Shown: in pieces, positions 1-7,596 of the stretch
Numbering within the stretch: the stretch's first letter is position 1
How the letters are laid out: each line of letters starts with the position of its first letter
Source of the DNA: Acidobacteriota bacterium
Lineage (GTDB): Bacteria; Acidobacteriota; Terriglobia; Terriglobales; Acidobacteriaceae
Assembly: GCA_021779695.1 (NCBI GenBank)
Contig: JAJYAE010000032.1
Span: 1 to 22,299, forward strand
Reading direction: 5' to 3'
Length of the DNA: 22,299 bases
The notes under the pieces: model-generated
Databases searched by the model: none
What the model was told of the DNA's origin: nothing
The model's input: the letters and a program-made list of their open reading frames with translations, nothing else
Translations under genes and position numbers: made by a program

Positions 1-832
1 CCCGCTCCTCGGGGGTGGCCGCATACGGATCAAAGAGTCCAATCGAGTACATCTCGACATCCGACTCACGCACCTGTGCCCTCACTTCGCCCTCGGTATA
101 ACGCGACCGGTTGTCTCCGCCGTCTGAAACCACCAGGAGGGCCCTGCGCTCGTGCCGGGCATCCTTCATCTTCATCACGCTGTAATAGATGGCGTCGAGC
201 AGCGCCGTGCGGTGGCCGCTGCGCACCGTAGCCAGGCGCGTCTGAATGTCATCGACCGAGCTGGTGAAGTCCTCAATCAATTCGGGGCGATCGTTGAAGC
301 CCACCACAAAAAACTCATCCTCGGGATTCGCCGTTTTGATGAACTGGAGGATGGAGGCGCGCGCGCGCAGCAGCTTGGAACTCATCGAGCCGGAGAGATC
401 GAAGATGATTCCAATCGAAACGGGAGCATCTTCATTCGCAAACGAGCGAATCTTCTGCTGGTTGCCGTTTTCGTAGACCTTGAAGTCGTCCTGCTCCAGC
501 CCGGTTACCAGCCGGTTCATCGGGTCGGTGACGGTCACCGGCACGAGCACCAGGTTCACGTCCATGCGCAGCAGCGCGCCCGGCCTCGCGCGCAGGGCCG
601 GTGTTCCAGTCGTTGGCGGTGCCTCTGCGCCGGGCGGCGGGCCGCTGGCGGGCGTAGACGAAGCCGGCGGCGGCACATGGGCCTTATTCAGAGGGTCTTC
701 CTGCGCAATCGAAAGGCGGGGCGCCAACGCAGCAATGAACGGCACTGCGCAGACCGCTACCAGCGCGGCGCGCGTCAGCGTGCGAGCCGCCTCCCGACCA
801 GGGCCGACTCGCTCAATGGGAAGCTTCGCCAT
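1..832 (-). CDS. Secreted VWA-domain protein (acidobacterial VWFA-related type), C-terminus cut by window edge
   Basis: I translated this from the complement of the left edge; 277 residues are visible and the 3' end lies outside the window. The start is ATG at 832, preceded by AGGTG seven bases upstream. A hydrophobic stretch at about residues 20–44 looks like a signal peptide, followed by a proline/alanine-rich linker (52–78). The region 91–130 has the pattern of a short beta-domain seen before the VWA fold in many acidobacterial proteins (VPVTVTD, then DFKVYENG). The VWA domain begins near 138 and carries a complete metal-binding MIDAS site: DLSGS (D145, S147, S149), T209 in HRTALLD and D237 in SDGGDN. 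It should therefore bind a divalent cation and a protein ligand outside the cytoplasm. The family is expanded in Acidobacteriota but its ligands are unknown. It is divergent from the DUF1015 gene. Confidence 0.88.
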   Translation of the reverse strand, partial: MAKLPIERVGPGREAARTLTRAALVAVCAVPFIAALAPRLSIAQEDPLNKAHVPPPASSTPASGPPPGAEAPPTTGTPALRARPGALLRMDVNLVLVPVTVTDPMNRLVTGLEQDDFKVYENGNQQKIRSFANEDAPVSIGIIFDLSGSMSSKLLRARASILQFIKTANPEDEFFVVGFNDRPELIEDFTSSVDDIQTRLATVRSGHRTALLDAIYYSVMKMKDARHERRALLVVSDGGDNRSRYTEGEVRAQVRESDVEMYSIGLFDPYAATPEER

Positions 833-908
833 TGCAACACACCTGGGAATGTGGCGATACTAGCACGCCAGGGCGTGCCCGCGCTGCATTCCGCCTCTCT
901 TCCAAGGC

Positions 909-930
909 TTGTTTGCGTACAGTCAAACAA
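909..930. promoter_or_regulatory. Perfect 7-bp inverted repeat, candidate operator
   Basis: TTGTTTG at 909–915 is mirrored exactly by CAAACAA at 924–930 across an 8-base spacer. It lies in the 220-base divergent region between the VWA gene and the DUF1015 operon, about 24 bases upstream of a TACAAT hexamer. The size and symmetry suit a dimeric helix-turn-helix regulator, but the regulator is not identifiable from the window. Confidence 0.35.
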
Positions 931-953
931 CGGGCGCGCTCACTCGGTTGGGA

Positions 954-959
954 TACAAT
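954..959 (+). promoter_or_regulatory. Candidate -10 element for the DUF1015–amidase–GerMN–murI operon
   Basis: TACAAT matches the sigma-70 -10 consensus at five of six positions and is preceded by TGGGA. There is no good -35 hexamer at 16–18 bases upstream, so if it is real it may depend on an activator. The nearest start codon is at 1053. Confidence 0.3.
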
Positions 960-1052
960 CGAGCCTGAGCAAACCCTGTTGCGATATCCCAGGCCGCTGG
1001 GAGCGGTTGTGGCTGAAAATCGCGCCGATTCAGTGGGAGCAAGACGACCCGA

Positions 1053-2378
1053 ATGGCCATCATTTACCCATTTCGCGCCTGGCGCTACAACCCTTCCACA
1101 GTACGCCTGGCGGATGTGGTAACTCAACCCTACGACAAGATCTCGCCCGCTCTCCAACAGTCGTATTATCAGCGCAGCCCCTACAACTTGGTCCGCATCA
1201 TTCTTGGCCTGCCCGAACTGTTTGATGCCGAGCGGGGAGAGAGCGTGTACACGCGAGCGGCGCGGGACTTCGCAGCCTGGCGCGAGCATGGCATCCTCAT
1301 CCGCGAGAACCGGCCCTGCATCTACGCCTACTCGCAGCGTTTTGCCGTGCCGGGGACCGGCATCATGAGGGAACGCACGGGTTTTATCGCCCTGGGCAAA
1401 CTGCATGAGTACTACGAGCAGGTCATCTTTCGCCACGAGATGACGCTCTCCAAGCCCAAGAGCGACCGGATGAATCTGCTGCGTGCGACGCACGCGCACT
1501 TTGGCCAGATTTTCATGCTGTACTCTGACCCAGCCCGCAGCATCGAGAACCTGCTCGTCGAGGGCAGCTCTGCTCCAGAGGTGGAGGTCCCCGATGATTA
1601 CGGCGTGCTGCACCGGATCTGGCGCATCAGCGACCCCGCCGCAATCCGCCTGGTCGTCACCGCCATGGCAGACAAGAAGCTCATCATCGCCGATGGCCAC
1701 CACCGCTATGAGACAGCGCTGAACTACGCCAAGGAACGGGTGCGGCAACCAGAACTGCCGAGCGAATCCAGTACCGGACAACTGCCGCAGCCGGCGTTCC
1801 CTGAAGCTGCGGTGATGATGACCTTCGTCAACATGGACTCCGATGGGCTGGTCATCCTCCCTACCCATCGCGTGCTGCATGACCTCAAGGGATGGAACGC
1901 TCAGGCCTTCCGGCGATCGCTCGAAGAGGCCTTTGAAGTAGAAGATCTGGCGGAGGACAATCCTGATGCTCTGATCGCCACGCTCCGCAGCCAGCGAGGA
2001 GTCGCATTTGTCGCCGTTACCACGAAGGCGGCCTGGCTGGTGCGCCCCAGAATTGGAGCAGCCGAGGACCTGCTGATTCATCTCCCGGCACATCAGCGCA
2101 AGCTGGATCTCGTCCAGCTTCACGCGTTGATCCTCGAACGAGTCCTCGGTCTGGATGCCGAAGCGGTGAGCCAGCAGAGCAACCTGCGCTACGTTCGCGA
2201 GGCGGCGGAAGCTGTTCACCAGGTGCGAAGCGGCGAGGCGGATCTTGCCTTCCTCACCAACCCGGTCTCCATGGAGCAACTAAGAGAAGTTGCCTTTGCT
2301 GGTGACGTAATGCCACAGAAGTCCACCGACTTCTACCCCAAACTGCTGAGTGGCCTGACGATCTATGCGTTGGATTAA
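1053..2378 (+). CDS. DUF1015 family protein
   Basis: The 441-residue product matches the DUF1015 (COG4198) family in length and motifs. Visible signatures are PYDKI (27–31), N45/R48 in NLVRII, HEMT (128–131), KSDR (136–139) and the hallmark IADGHHRYE (212–220). It has no signal peptide or membrane segment, so it is cytoplasmic. The biochemical role is not settled; the conserved DGHHRYE block looks like a nucleotide- or metal-binding active site, but I would not assign a reaction. The ATG at 1053 opens directly into the conserved N-terminus (MAIIYPFRAW); GGGAG at 1035–1039 is a rather distant ribosome site. Its 3' end overlaps the amidase gene by 14 bases, so it heads a coupled cell-envelope operon. 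Confidence 0.9.
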   Translation: MAIIYPFRAWRYNPSTVRLADVVTQPYDKISPALQQSYYQRSPYNLVRIILGLPELFDAERGESVYTRAARDFAAWREHGILIRENRPCIYAYSQRFAVPGTGIMRERTGFIALGKLHEYYEQVIFRHEMTLSKPKSDRMNLLRATHAHFGQIFMLYSDPARSIENLLVEGSSAPEVEVPDDYGVLHRIWRISDPAAIRLVVTAMADKKLIIADGHHRYETALNYAKERVRQPELPSESSTGQLPQPAFPEAAVMMTFVNMDSDGLVILPTHRVLHDLKGWNAQAFRRSLEEAFEVEDLAEDNPDALIATLRSQRGVAFVAVTTKAAWLVRPRIGAAEDLLIHLPAHQRKLDLVQLHALILERVLGLDAEAVSQQSNLRYVREAAEAVHQVRSGEADLAFLTNPVSMEQLREVAFAGDVMPQKSTDFYPKLLSGLTIYALD

Positions 2379-3042
2379 CTGGGCTCTCGCCTGGATGGCG
2401 CCCGCTGCTCTTCCCCTGGCTGCTCAAGCGCCGCAACCCGTGCAGTCCTCGCGCTTTGTCGCCGTGCTGGACGCCGCGCACGGCGGCCAGGACAGCGGCG
2501 GCAAAATCGCCAGCGGCCAGGTGGAAAAGGCAGTGACCCTCGCGATGAATGTGCGGCTGCGCTCACTGCTCAGTGCTCGCGGCATGGCCGTGGTTACAAC
2601 GCGCGAATCGGATCAGGCGCTGCCGCCCGACCGCCGCGCGGAGATTGCCAACCACGCACATGCACAGGCTTGCCTCATCCTGCATGCCACGGAGAGCGGT
2701 TCCGGGATTCACCTTTTTGTCTCGTCGATTGCGCCGTCGCAAACCGCTCTCTTCCTGCCGTGGAAGACCGCCCAGTCTGCGTGGGTCACGCGCAGCCTGT
2801 CCCTGGCGGGAACGCTGAATGCCGCGCTTCTCCACGCGGAACTGCCCGTCACCATTGAGCGTACTTTTTTGCCGGGGCTCGACAGCCTCGCCTGTCCGGC
2901 TGTTGCCATTGAGGTGGCCCCGAACCGCGCAAAGGATGGCTCAGTGACCGCCGAGCCGGACGATGCTGCCTACCAGGGAAAAGTCGCCTCCGCGATTGCC
3001 GCCGGAATGCTCGCATTCCGGTCAGAGAAGAGCGAGCCATGA
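2365..3042 (+). CDS. N-acetylmuramoyl-L-alanine amidase (Amidase_3), periplasmic
   Basis: This 225-residue Amidase_3 enzyme would cleave the bond between N-acetylmuramic acid and L-alanine in peptidoglycan. Residues 1–22 form a signal peptide ending in LAAQA, so it acts in the periplasm. The zinc ligands can be placed at H39 in LDAAHGGQDSG, E54 in the EKAVTL segment and H107 in LILHATES; the catalytic glutamate is E183 in PAVAIEV. GIHLFVS (115–121) matches the usual strand after the second histidine. The first motif reads DAAHGG rather than the common DAGHGG, which should be tolerated. There is no extra cell-wall-binding domain, so targeting probably depends on a partner. It overlaps the DUF1015 gene by 14 bases and its TGA overlaps the start of the GerMN gene. 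The set is a minimal catalytic domain with all expected active-site residues. Confidence 0.86.
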   Translation: MRWINWALAWMAPAALPLAAQAPQPVQSSRFVAVLDAAHGGQDSGGKIASGQVEKAVTLAMNVRLRSLLSARGMAVVTTRESDQALPPDRRAEIANHAHAQACLILHATESGSGIHLFVSSIAPSQTALFLPWKTAQSAWVTRSLSLAGTLNAALLHAELPVTIERTFLPGLDSLACPAVAIEVAPNRAKDGSVTAEPDDAAYQGKVASAIAAGMLAFRSEKSEP

Positions 3043-3665
3043 TTCCGCGCTACCAGAAAATCCTGTTTGTGTTGCTGCTCGTGGCTTCGCTGGCGATGAC
3101 GGGAATCCTGTGGCACCTGCGCAACCGCGCTCATCAGCGGCTGCTCGCCGGCAGCGACTCCGCTCCTACGCAGGCACCGGAGGTCACCGCTGCAGAGCCC
3201 GCCACGCTGGTCGTCGCGAGTGACGCAGATGGCTCCCTTCTTCCCCAGGATCGCGCCCTGCCATTGCCCGCAGATCCCGGCACGCGCGCCCGCGTGCTCC
3301 TCGGCAACCTCCTTGACCTCTATGCGGCCCCCGACGCAGCACACCCGGTCGCCGTCGGAGCTGCAGGAATTGCGCAGGTATTCTTGCTCCCAACTACCGG
3401 TGAAGCAGCGCAGGCGACTCCGGGCGCGCAATTGGCCGTTGTCAACTTCACGGGCGCCTTCGTTGCAAGCCATCCCTCTGGTATTGAGACCGAGACGCTC
3501 ACCCTGCTCTCGATTTGCGCCACGTTGCGCGCGAATCTGCCGCAGATCGTTGCGGTGCGCTTTCTCGTGGATGGCCAACAACAGCCCACGCTGGCCGGGC
3601 ACGCCGATCTGACACGAACCTACCTGACTGCCAACGCTGTTCCCAGTGGAGGACCCACCCCGTGA
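3039..3665 (+). CDS. GerMN-domain protein, membrane anchored
   Basis: The 208-residue product has one N-terminal membrane segment (about 7–26, rich in LLLVASLAM), then a low-complexity Ala/Pro linker, then a GerMN domain from about 85 to 195. The domain shows the typical pattern VVNFTGAF, SGIETETLTLLSI, RANLPQIVAVRFLVDG and LAGHADL. GerMN was named from the Bacillus spore protein GerM, but it occurs widely in non-spore-forming bacteria beside peptidoglycan amidases. It is thought to be an extracytoplasmic binding domain without catalysis. Its ATG lies inside the TGA overlap (ATGA) with the amidase, and murI starts at GTG across its own stop. A role as amidase partner or regulator is inferred from this context only. 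Confidence 0.85.
   Translation: MIPRYQKILFVLLLVASLAMTGILWHLRNRAHQRLLAGSDSAPTQAPEVTAAEPATLVVASDADGSLLPQDRALPLPADPGTRARVLLGNLLDLYAAPDAAHPVAVGAAGIAQVFLLPTTGEAAQATPGAQLAVVNFTGAFVASHPSGIETETLTLLSICATLRANLPQIVAVRFLVDGQQQPTLAGHADLTRTYLTANAVPSGGPTP
3648..3653 (+). promoter_or_regulatory. Ribosome binding site that fixes the murI start
   Basis: GGAGGA lies eight bases before the GTG at 3662, an ideal Shine–Dalgarno distance. It lies within the last codons of the GerMN gene and shows that murI starts at this GTG, not at in-frame codons further upstream inside the GerMN gene. Confidence 0.7.
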
Positions 3666-4492
3666 CAGGCGCTGCAACGCCACCGACCATCGGCGTCTTC
3701 GACTCCGGATTTGGAGGGCTTACTGTGCTGCGTGCCCTCATCGACCGCCTGCCGCACGCACGCTACGCCTTCATCGGCGACACGGCCCGCTTGCCCTACG
3801 GTTCGAAGTCGCGACGAACCATCGCGCGCTATGCCATCGAAAGCGCGCAATTCCTGGTGCACGAGCAGGGCGCGGAGTTCCTCGTCATCGCCTGCAACAC
3901 GGCCAGCGCCCTCGCGCTCGACGCCATCCGCGACTCCGTCCCCGTCCCCGTTTTGGGTGTGATTGAGCCTGGTGCAGAGGCAGCGCGCGCGGCATCCCAC
4001 ACGGGCGATGTGCTGGTCATCGCAACCGATGCCACCGTGCAGAGCCATGCCTACACAGCCGCCTGCCACGCGCGTGGTCTTCAGGTGATTGAGAAAGCTT
4101 GCCCGCTGCTGGTGCCGCTTGTCGAAGAAGGTTGGACCAACCATCCAGTGACCGCCGAGGTTATCCGCATCTACCTGCATGAGCTAAGCGCGGCGGCCGC
4201 TGCGCAGCATATGCAACCCGACGCGCTTGTCCTCGGCTGCACCCACTATCCCCTGCTTCGCTCGCTGATTCAGTCCGGCGTGGCGCCCGGCGTGCAGGTC
4301 ATCGACTCGGCTGCCGCCGCCGCGGAGGCTGCCGCGCGCAGCTTTCCCGGCGTGCGCGCCGCACAGGCTGGGGAAGAGCGCACGATCATCCGGTGCTTCG
4401 CTACGGACTCGGTGGAGAAGTTTGAGAGGCTCGGCTCGCGCTTCCTTGGCAGGCCGGTCGGCGAAGTTGGCCTGGTTGATCTCGGGGGATGA
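3662..4492 (+). CDS. murI: Glutamate racemase
   Basis: This 276-residue protein interconverts L- and D-glutamate and supplies D-glutamate for the peptidoglycan stem peptide in the cytoplasm. The signature segments are GVFDSGFGGLTVL (11–23), GDTARLPYG (39–47) and IACNTAS with catalytic C78. The second catalytic cysteine, C193, sits in LGCTHYPLL. Length and both cysteines are normal for an active enzyme. The start is GTG at 3662, chosen because it overlaps the GerMN stop (GTGA), has GGAGGA eight bases upstream, and leads straight into the family N-terminus. The frame stays open upstream to 3515, but that part is shadow coding. Placement after an amidase and a GerMN protein makes a cell-wall synthesis and remodelling operon. 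Confidence 0.95.
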   Translation: MTGAATPPTIGVFDSGFGGLTVLRALIDRLPHARYAFIGDTARLPYGSKSRRTIARYAIESAQFLVHEQGAEFLVIACNTASALALDAIRDSVPVPVLGVIEPGAEAARAASHTGDVLVIATDATVQSHAYTAACHARGLQVIEKACPLLVPLVEEGWTNHPVTAEVIRIYLHELSAAAAAQHMQPDALVLGCTHYPLLRSLIQSGVAPGVQVIDSAAAAAEAAARSFPGVRAAQAGEERTIIRCFATDSVEKFERLGSRFLGRPVGEVGLVDLGG

Positions 4493-4624
4493 TCGCTGCA
4501 TGAGTGCATTCGCGCGCACCGATTGCCAAAAGGCTCGCCATTCAAGCTCTGATATTCTTAATGACGGTTGGCCGCGCGCTCTCCCGCACGGATGCTGCTT
4601 GATACGGAAGGATAGAAGAATCGC

Positions 4625-5392
4625 ATGATCAATCTGGCGGGTAAGACTGCTGTCGTGTTCGGACTGGCCAACAAGCGCTCCATTGCCTGGGGCATCGCGC
4701 AGAAACTGCACGAGGCCGGTGCGACGCTCGCCATCTGCTACCAGAATGAGCGGATGAAGCTCGAAGCCGAGGGCCTCATTCAGGAACTGCCCGGCGCCAG
4801 CGGCTTCCAGTGCGACATCTCAAGCGACGCCGAAATCGACACACTCTTCGCCGCGCTCAAGAAGAAATACACAAAGCTCGATATTCTCGTTCACGCTGTG
4901 GCCTTTGCGCCCGCGGCAGACATGCACGCCGAGTTCATTAACACCAGCCGGGATGGCTTCCGCATTGCCCTCGACGTCAGCGTCTACTCGCTGATCGCCG
5001 TCAGCCGCGCGGCCTCCGCGCTGATGCCCGACGGCGGCAGCATTATCACCCTCAGCTACTATGCCGCTGAAAAAGTTGTGCCCAACTACAACGTGATGGC
5101 CGTCGCCAAGGCGGGACTCGAATCTACCGTGCGCTATCTTGCGTGGAACCTGGGCCCGAAGAACATCCGCGTCAACGCCATCTCCGCCGGCCCCATTAAG
5201 ACACTCGCGGCGCGCGGCGTGGGTGACTTGACGGTGATGATGAAGACGCACGCCGACCGCGCACCCCTCCACCGCAACGTGGACCAGATCGAAGTGGGCG
5301 GTGCCGCACTCTTCCTGGCGAGTGACCTCTCCAGCGCCATCACCGGCGAAATCACCTACGTGGATTGCGGCTACAACATCATGGGCTTCTGA
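4625..5392 (+). CDS. fabI: Enoyl-[acyl-carrier-protein] reductase, NADH type
   Basis: FabI carries out the last reduction of each fatty-acid elongation cycle, turning trans-2-enoyl-ACP into acyl-ACP with NAD(P)H. The 255-residue length is typical. Visible motifs are the atypical dinucleotide-binding N-terminus VVFGLANKRSIAWGIA (10–25), CDISSDAEID, and the active-site residues Y145, Y155 and K162 (YNVMAVAK). ISAGPIKTLAA is the substrate-binding loop, and the C-terminus ITYVDCGYNIMGF is almost invariant in the family. GGAAGGA ends 12 bases before the ATG, a slightly long spacing. The gene is separated from murI by 132 bases, so it may have its own promoter, but I could not identify a convincing one. 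It converges with a glycosyltransferase gene 15 bases downstream. Confidence 0.95.
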   Translation: MINLAGKTAVVFGLANKRSIAWGIAQKLHEAGATLAICYQNERMKLEAEGLIQELPGASGFQCDISSDAEIDTLFAALKKKYTKLDILVHAVAFAPAADMHAEFINTSRDGFRIALDVSVYSLIAVSRAASALMPDGGSIITLSYYAAEKVVPNYNVMAVAKAGLESTVRYLAWNLGPKNIRVNAISAGPIKTLAARGVGDLTVMMKTHADRAPLHRNVDQIEVGGAALFLASDLSSAITGEITYVDCGYNIMGF

Positions 5393-5425
5393 GGCCGCAA
5401 TCTCGATTCAGCGTCCCGCGGCCTC
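5391..5425. terminator. Candidate bidirectional terminator stem shared by fabI and the convergent GT4 gene
   Basis: GAGGCCGC (5391–5398) pairs perfectly with GCGGCCTC (5418–5425) across a 19-base loop. The left arm overlaps the fabI stop codon and the right arm encodes the last residues of the convergent glycosyltransferase. There is only a weak T-run on the plus side (TCTT) and none on the minus side, so it is a poor match to a classical rho-independent terminator. The convergent position supports a transcription-stop role. Confidence 0.4.
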
Positions 5426-6547
5426 TCTTAGCACTTCAGTCAGTCGCTTTACGCCTACGCGCCAATTCAATCGCGTCTCGTACTCCGCGAACGCAGCGCG
5501 CGCAAAGCCCTCGTAGTCGCGTAATATATCGAGGGCCCGTGCCGCAAATAGCTCCCCGCCGTCCTCAACAGGCAACGCGTAACCGGACTTTCCCTCCCGC
5601 ACCGTTTCCGCCAGCCCACCCGTGGCGCATACGAGCGCGGGCAGGCCAAATGCGGCGCTTTCTCCCACAACCACGCCAAATGCCTCGGCTCTCGACGGCA
5701 GGATGAAGATGTCCGATGTGCTGTAAAGTTCCATCAGACGCGCAATCCCCGCAGGCTCATGCTTGCTTACAAAGCCAATCACATCGACAAACTCCGGCAC
5801 AGGTTCATCCGGAGCGCAGCCTACAACTCGCAATTTGGTTTCTATCCCGGCATCATTCATGCGCCGCGCTGTCTCGACAGCGACCTTCCCCCCCTTGCGA
5901 ATCCAATCCACGCCGACGAACAGCAGCGTGCAGCGATTCTTGCTCGCCACTCTACGGCCTGCAATCCAGCGTTCAACATCATCGCGTGAATGTTGTATAT
6001 CAAGATTCACGCCGAATGGAATCACATGGACGCGCTCGGGATTGGCGATCTTCTCTGCCGAACTGGCTGCCCACTCGGACGCATAACAGGCCGCGGTAGC
6101 CCTCTTCAAAGATAGCGATTCCTGCCGCCGCCCAACACCCAGCGCCCTTGAGGATGCATTGCTGCTGTAATACCCTTCCATCCCCTGATAACAGCCGTCC
6201 GTCCAGAAGACATAGGGAATCCCAGGGTCAAGATAGGCGCACAAAATCGAAGAGTTGGAGTACAGCACGTCCAGCTTTCGCTCTCTGAACTCCCGTGCAA
6301 TTCTCCATGCGAAGTAACGCAGACTCAGGCGTTCCCGCATCCATTCAAAGCCCTGACCGCGCAGCCGGTAATACGCCTTCAAAGGAAGATAGAGTTTGGC
6401 TAGGTTCACCCCCACTTTGCCAATCGCATCGACACGCACATCCTGGACGTCGCGAAGCGTGCGAAGCATGTGATAAGGGATCCCTGACCAGCTTCGAACG
6501 GACTCGAGATCGTCGATGGCAACGAAGCCAACCTTCAAATCAGCCAT
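5408..6547 (-). CDS. GT4 family glycosyltransferase
   Basis: This 379-residue GT-B fold retaining transferase is of the GT4 (group 1) family and should add a sugar to a lipid-linked repeat unit in the cytoplasm. The C-terminal nucleotide-sugar domain is clear: FVGVDWIRKGG (210–220) corresponds to the GR(L)xxxKG loop, and EAFGVVVGE holds the E-x7-E pair E288/E296, followed by SAAFGLPALV. The N-terminal acceptor domain has a less usual sequence (SWSGIPYHML; TDGCYQGMEGYY), so donor and acceptor cannot be named. The ATG at 6547 follows immediately after the TGA of the upstream GT2 gene, with no bases between, so the two are translationally coupled. It is the last gene of the minus-strand polysaccharide locus inside the window. 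Confidence 0.85.
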   Translation of the reverse strand: MADLKVGFVAIDDLESVRSWSGIPYHMLRTLRDVQDVRVDAIGKVGVNLAKLYLPLKAYYRLRGQGFEWMRERLSLRYFAWRIAREFRERKLDVLYSNSSILCAYLDPGIPYVFWTDGCYQGMEGYYSSNASSRALGVGRRQESLSLKRATAACYASEWAASSAEKIANPERVHVIPFGVNLDIQHSRDDVERWIAGRRVASKNRCTLLFVGVDWIRKGGKVAVETARRMNDAGIETKLRVVGCAPDEPVPEFVDVIGFVSKHEPAGIARLMELYSTSDIFILPSRAEAFGVVVGESAAFGLPALVCATGGLAETVREGKSGYALPVEDGGELFAARALDILRDYEGFARAAFAEYETRLNWRVGVKRLTEVLREAAGR

Positions 6548-7408
6548 TCAATCCGCCTTGCCGGGCATCTGCCCTGCGGTTCCCGGAGTCTGTGCAAGGG
6601 CCGCCTCCAGCTCGCGAACCTTCAACACGATCAAATACTCATAGAAGCCCATGAGCACCGAGTAAGCAAAGCCGGCAGACCGGTCTAAGAAGCCCCTCTT
6701 CGCCACGTACATCACAAGAAACTTCATGAAAGGCCGTCCCGGAAGGCGATAGTAAAACTCTTTCAGATTGCGTCTCCGTTCTGAACGCTCTTTGCTAACA
6801 AAGATCGCGGCAAAATCGACCTTCTTCTTTGCTTCCCGATTCAGCAGGATCTGTTGCGCCTCCTGCGTGCTGTAAAAGTTATGCCGACTGACCCAGTCCG
6901 ATATGCCTTTGCTGAATGGATAGTGGTCCAGAAAGCCGTCAACTCTCCCGACCGGGCCATCCGGCCTGGACACACAATGTCCCAGCCGTTCATAGCGCAT
7001 CTTCCCCGGCTGAAAAAGCCGGTCATAATGGGCAGTCATCTGCACGTGCTTCAGCCATGTGCCCATGAAGAAGTCCCTTCTTTCGACCTGGAAGGCAACA
7101 TTGGGCCCGGCGCTCTGGACGGCTTGCGACATCGCCTGTGCCAGCTCAGCTGTCGCTCGCTCATCCGCATCCAGATAAAAGACCCACGGATTCTTAAATG
7201 AGATATTCTCGAGCGCCCAGTTCTGATGTTGCGCAAAGCTGTCAAATTTCCTGAACCACACCTGCGCCCCAAAGTTCTTTGCTATCTCCACAGTCTTGTC
7301 GGAGCTGTACGAATCGAGCACGTGAACGTCGTCCGACCATCGCACAGAATCCAGGCATGCTGGGAGATTCTTCTCTTCGTTCAACGTGAGAATCAGAACT
7401 GAAATCAT
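6548..7408 (-). CDS. GT2 family glycosyltransferase, WaaE/KdtX-like
   Basis: The 286-residue inverting transferase has a GT-A fold, with the N-terminal pattern MISVLILTLNEEKNL, the donor-binding DSYSSDKT and the metal-binding DADE motif (about residues 80–83). Its C-terminal segment, with KFLVMYVAKRGFLDR and a helix ending in VRELE, resembles the WaaE/KdtX subgroup of lipopolysaccharide-core glucosyltransferases, but in this context it more likely serves exopolysaccharide assembly. I chose ATG at 7408, which has GGGGTGGG just upstream; GTG at 7414 in the same frame is also possible and adds two residues. It is divergent from the epimerase gene, with 188 bases between, and its stop codon abuts the following GT4 start. 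Confidence 0.87.
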   Translation of the reverse strand: MISVLILTLNEEKNLPACLDSVRWSDDVHVLDSYSSDKTVEIAKNFGAQVWFRKFDSFAQHQNWALENISFKNPWVFYLDADERATAELAQAMSQAVQSAGPNVAFQVERRDFFMGTWLKHVQMTAHYDRLFQPGKMRYERLGHCVSRPDGPVGRVDGFLDHYPFSKGISDWVSRHNFYSTQEAQQILLNREAKKKVDFAAIFVSKERSERRRNLKEFYYRLPGRPFMKFLVMYVAKRGFLDRSAGFAYSVLMGFYEYLIVLKVRELEAALAQTPGTAGQMPGKAD

Positions 7409-7539
7409 ACCCACCCCAGAGTCTTCTATCGCACAAGTGTTGCTTCCTGCAATCTCTCCGCATCAGATGCATGCACAGGCTGGCTGCCGCGCCCTTCTGC
7501 CTTGCCGGATGATCCAAGAAAGCATCCGCCGTCGCTCTC

Positions 7540-7567
7540 TTGGCCGCATCGACGCCCATGCTATGCT
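7540..7567 (+). promoter_or_regulatory. Candidate sigma-70 promoter of the galE-type gene
   Basis: TTGGCC (7540–7545) and TATGCT (7562–7567) are separated by 16 bases and would start transcription roughly 20–25 bases before the ATG at 7597. It overlaps an alternative in-frame ATG at 7540, which argues that the gene starts downstream at 7597. This is a visual match only. Confidence 0.35.
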
Positions 7568-7596
7568 GGGGGCATCTCAAACCCTCTGGAGCTCTC

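Noticed and set aside
152..1225. 357-codon plus-strand open frame across the VWA gene and the divergent region
   Set aside because: The translation is rich in Arg, His and Gln without domain signal, and the minus strand encodes a complete VWA metal-site pattern in the same place.
813..2279. 488-codon minus-strand open frame antisense to the DUF1015 gene
   Set aside because: It covers a gene with clear family motifs on the plus strand, also overlaps the VWA gene start, and its translation shows no recognisable domain. Long antisense frames are expected in GC-rich coding DNA.
3515..3661. Upstream extension of murI inside the GerMN gene
   Set aside because: The extra residues do not resemble glutamate racemase, while GTG at 3662 has an ideal ribosome site and a GTGA overlap.
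4892..4906. Alanine at position 93 of FabI, where glycine occurs in E. coli and mutations confer triclosan resistance
   Set aside because: Alanine at the equivalent site is natural in other FabI enzymes, including triclosan-sensitive Staphylococcus aureus FabI, so it does not indicate resistance.
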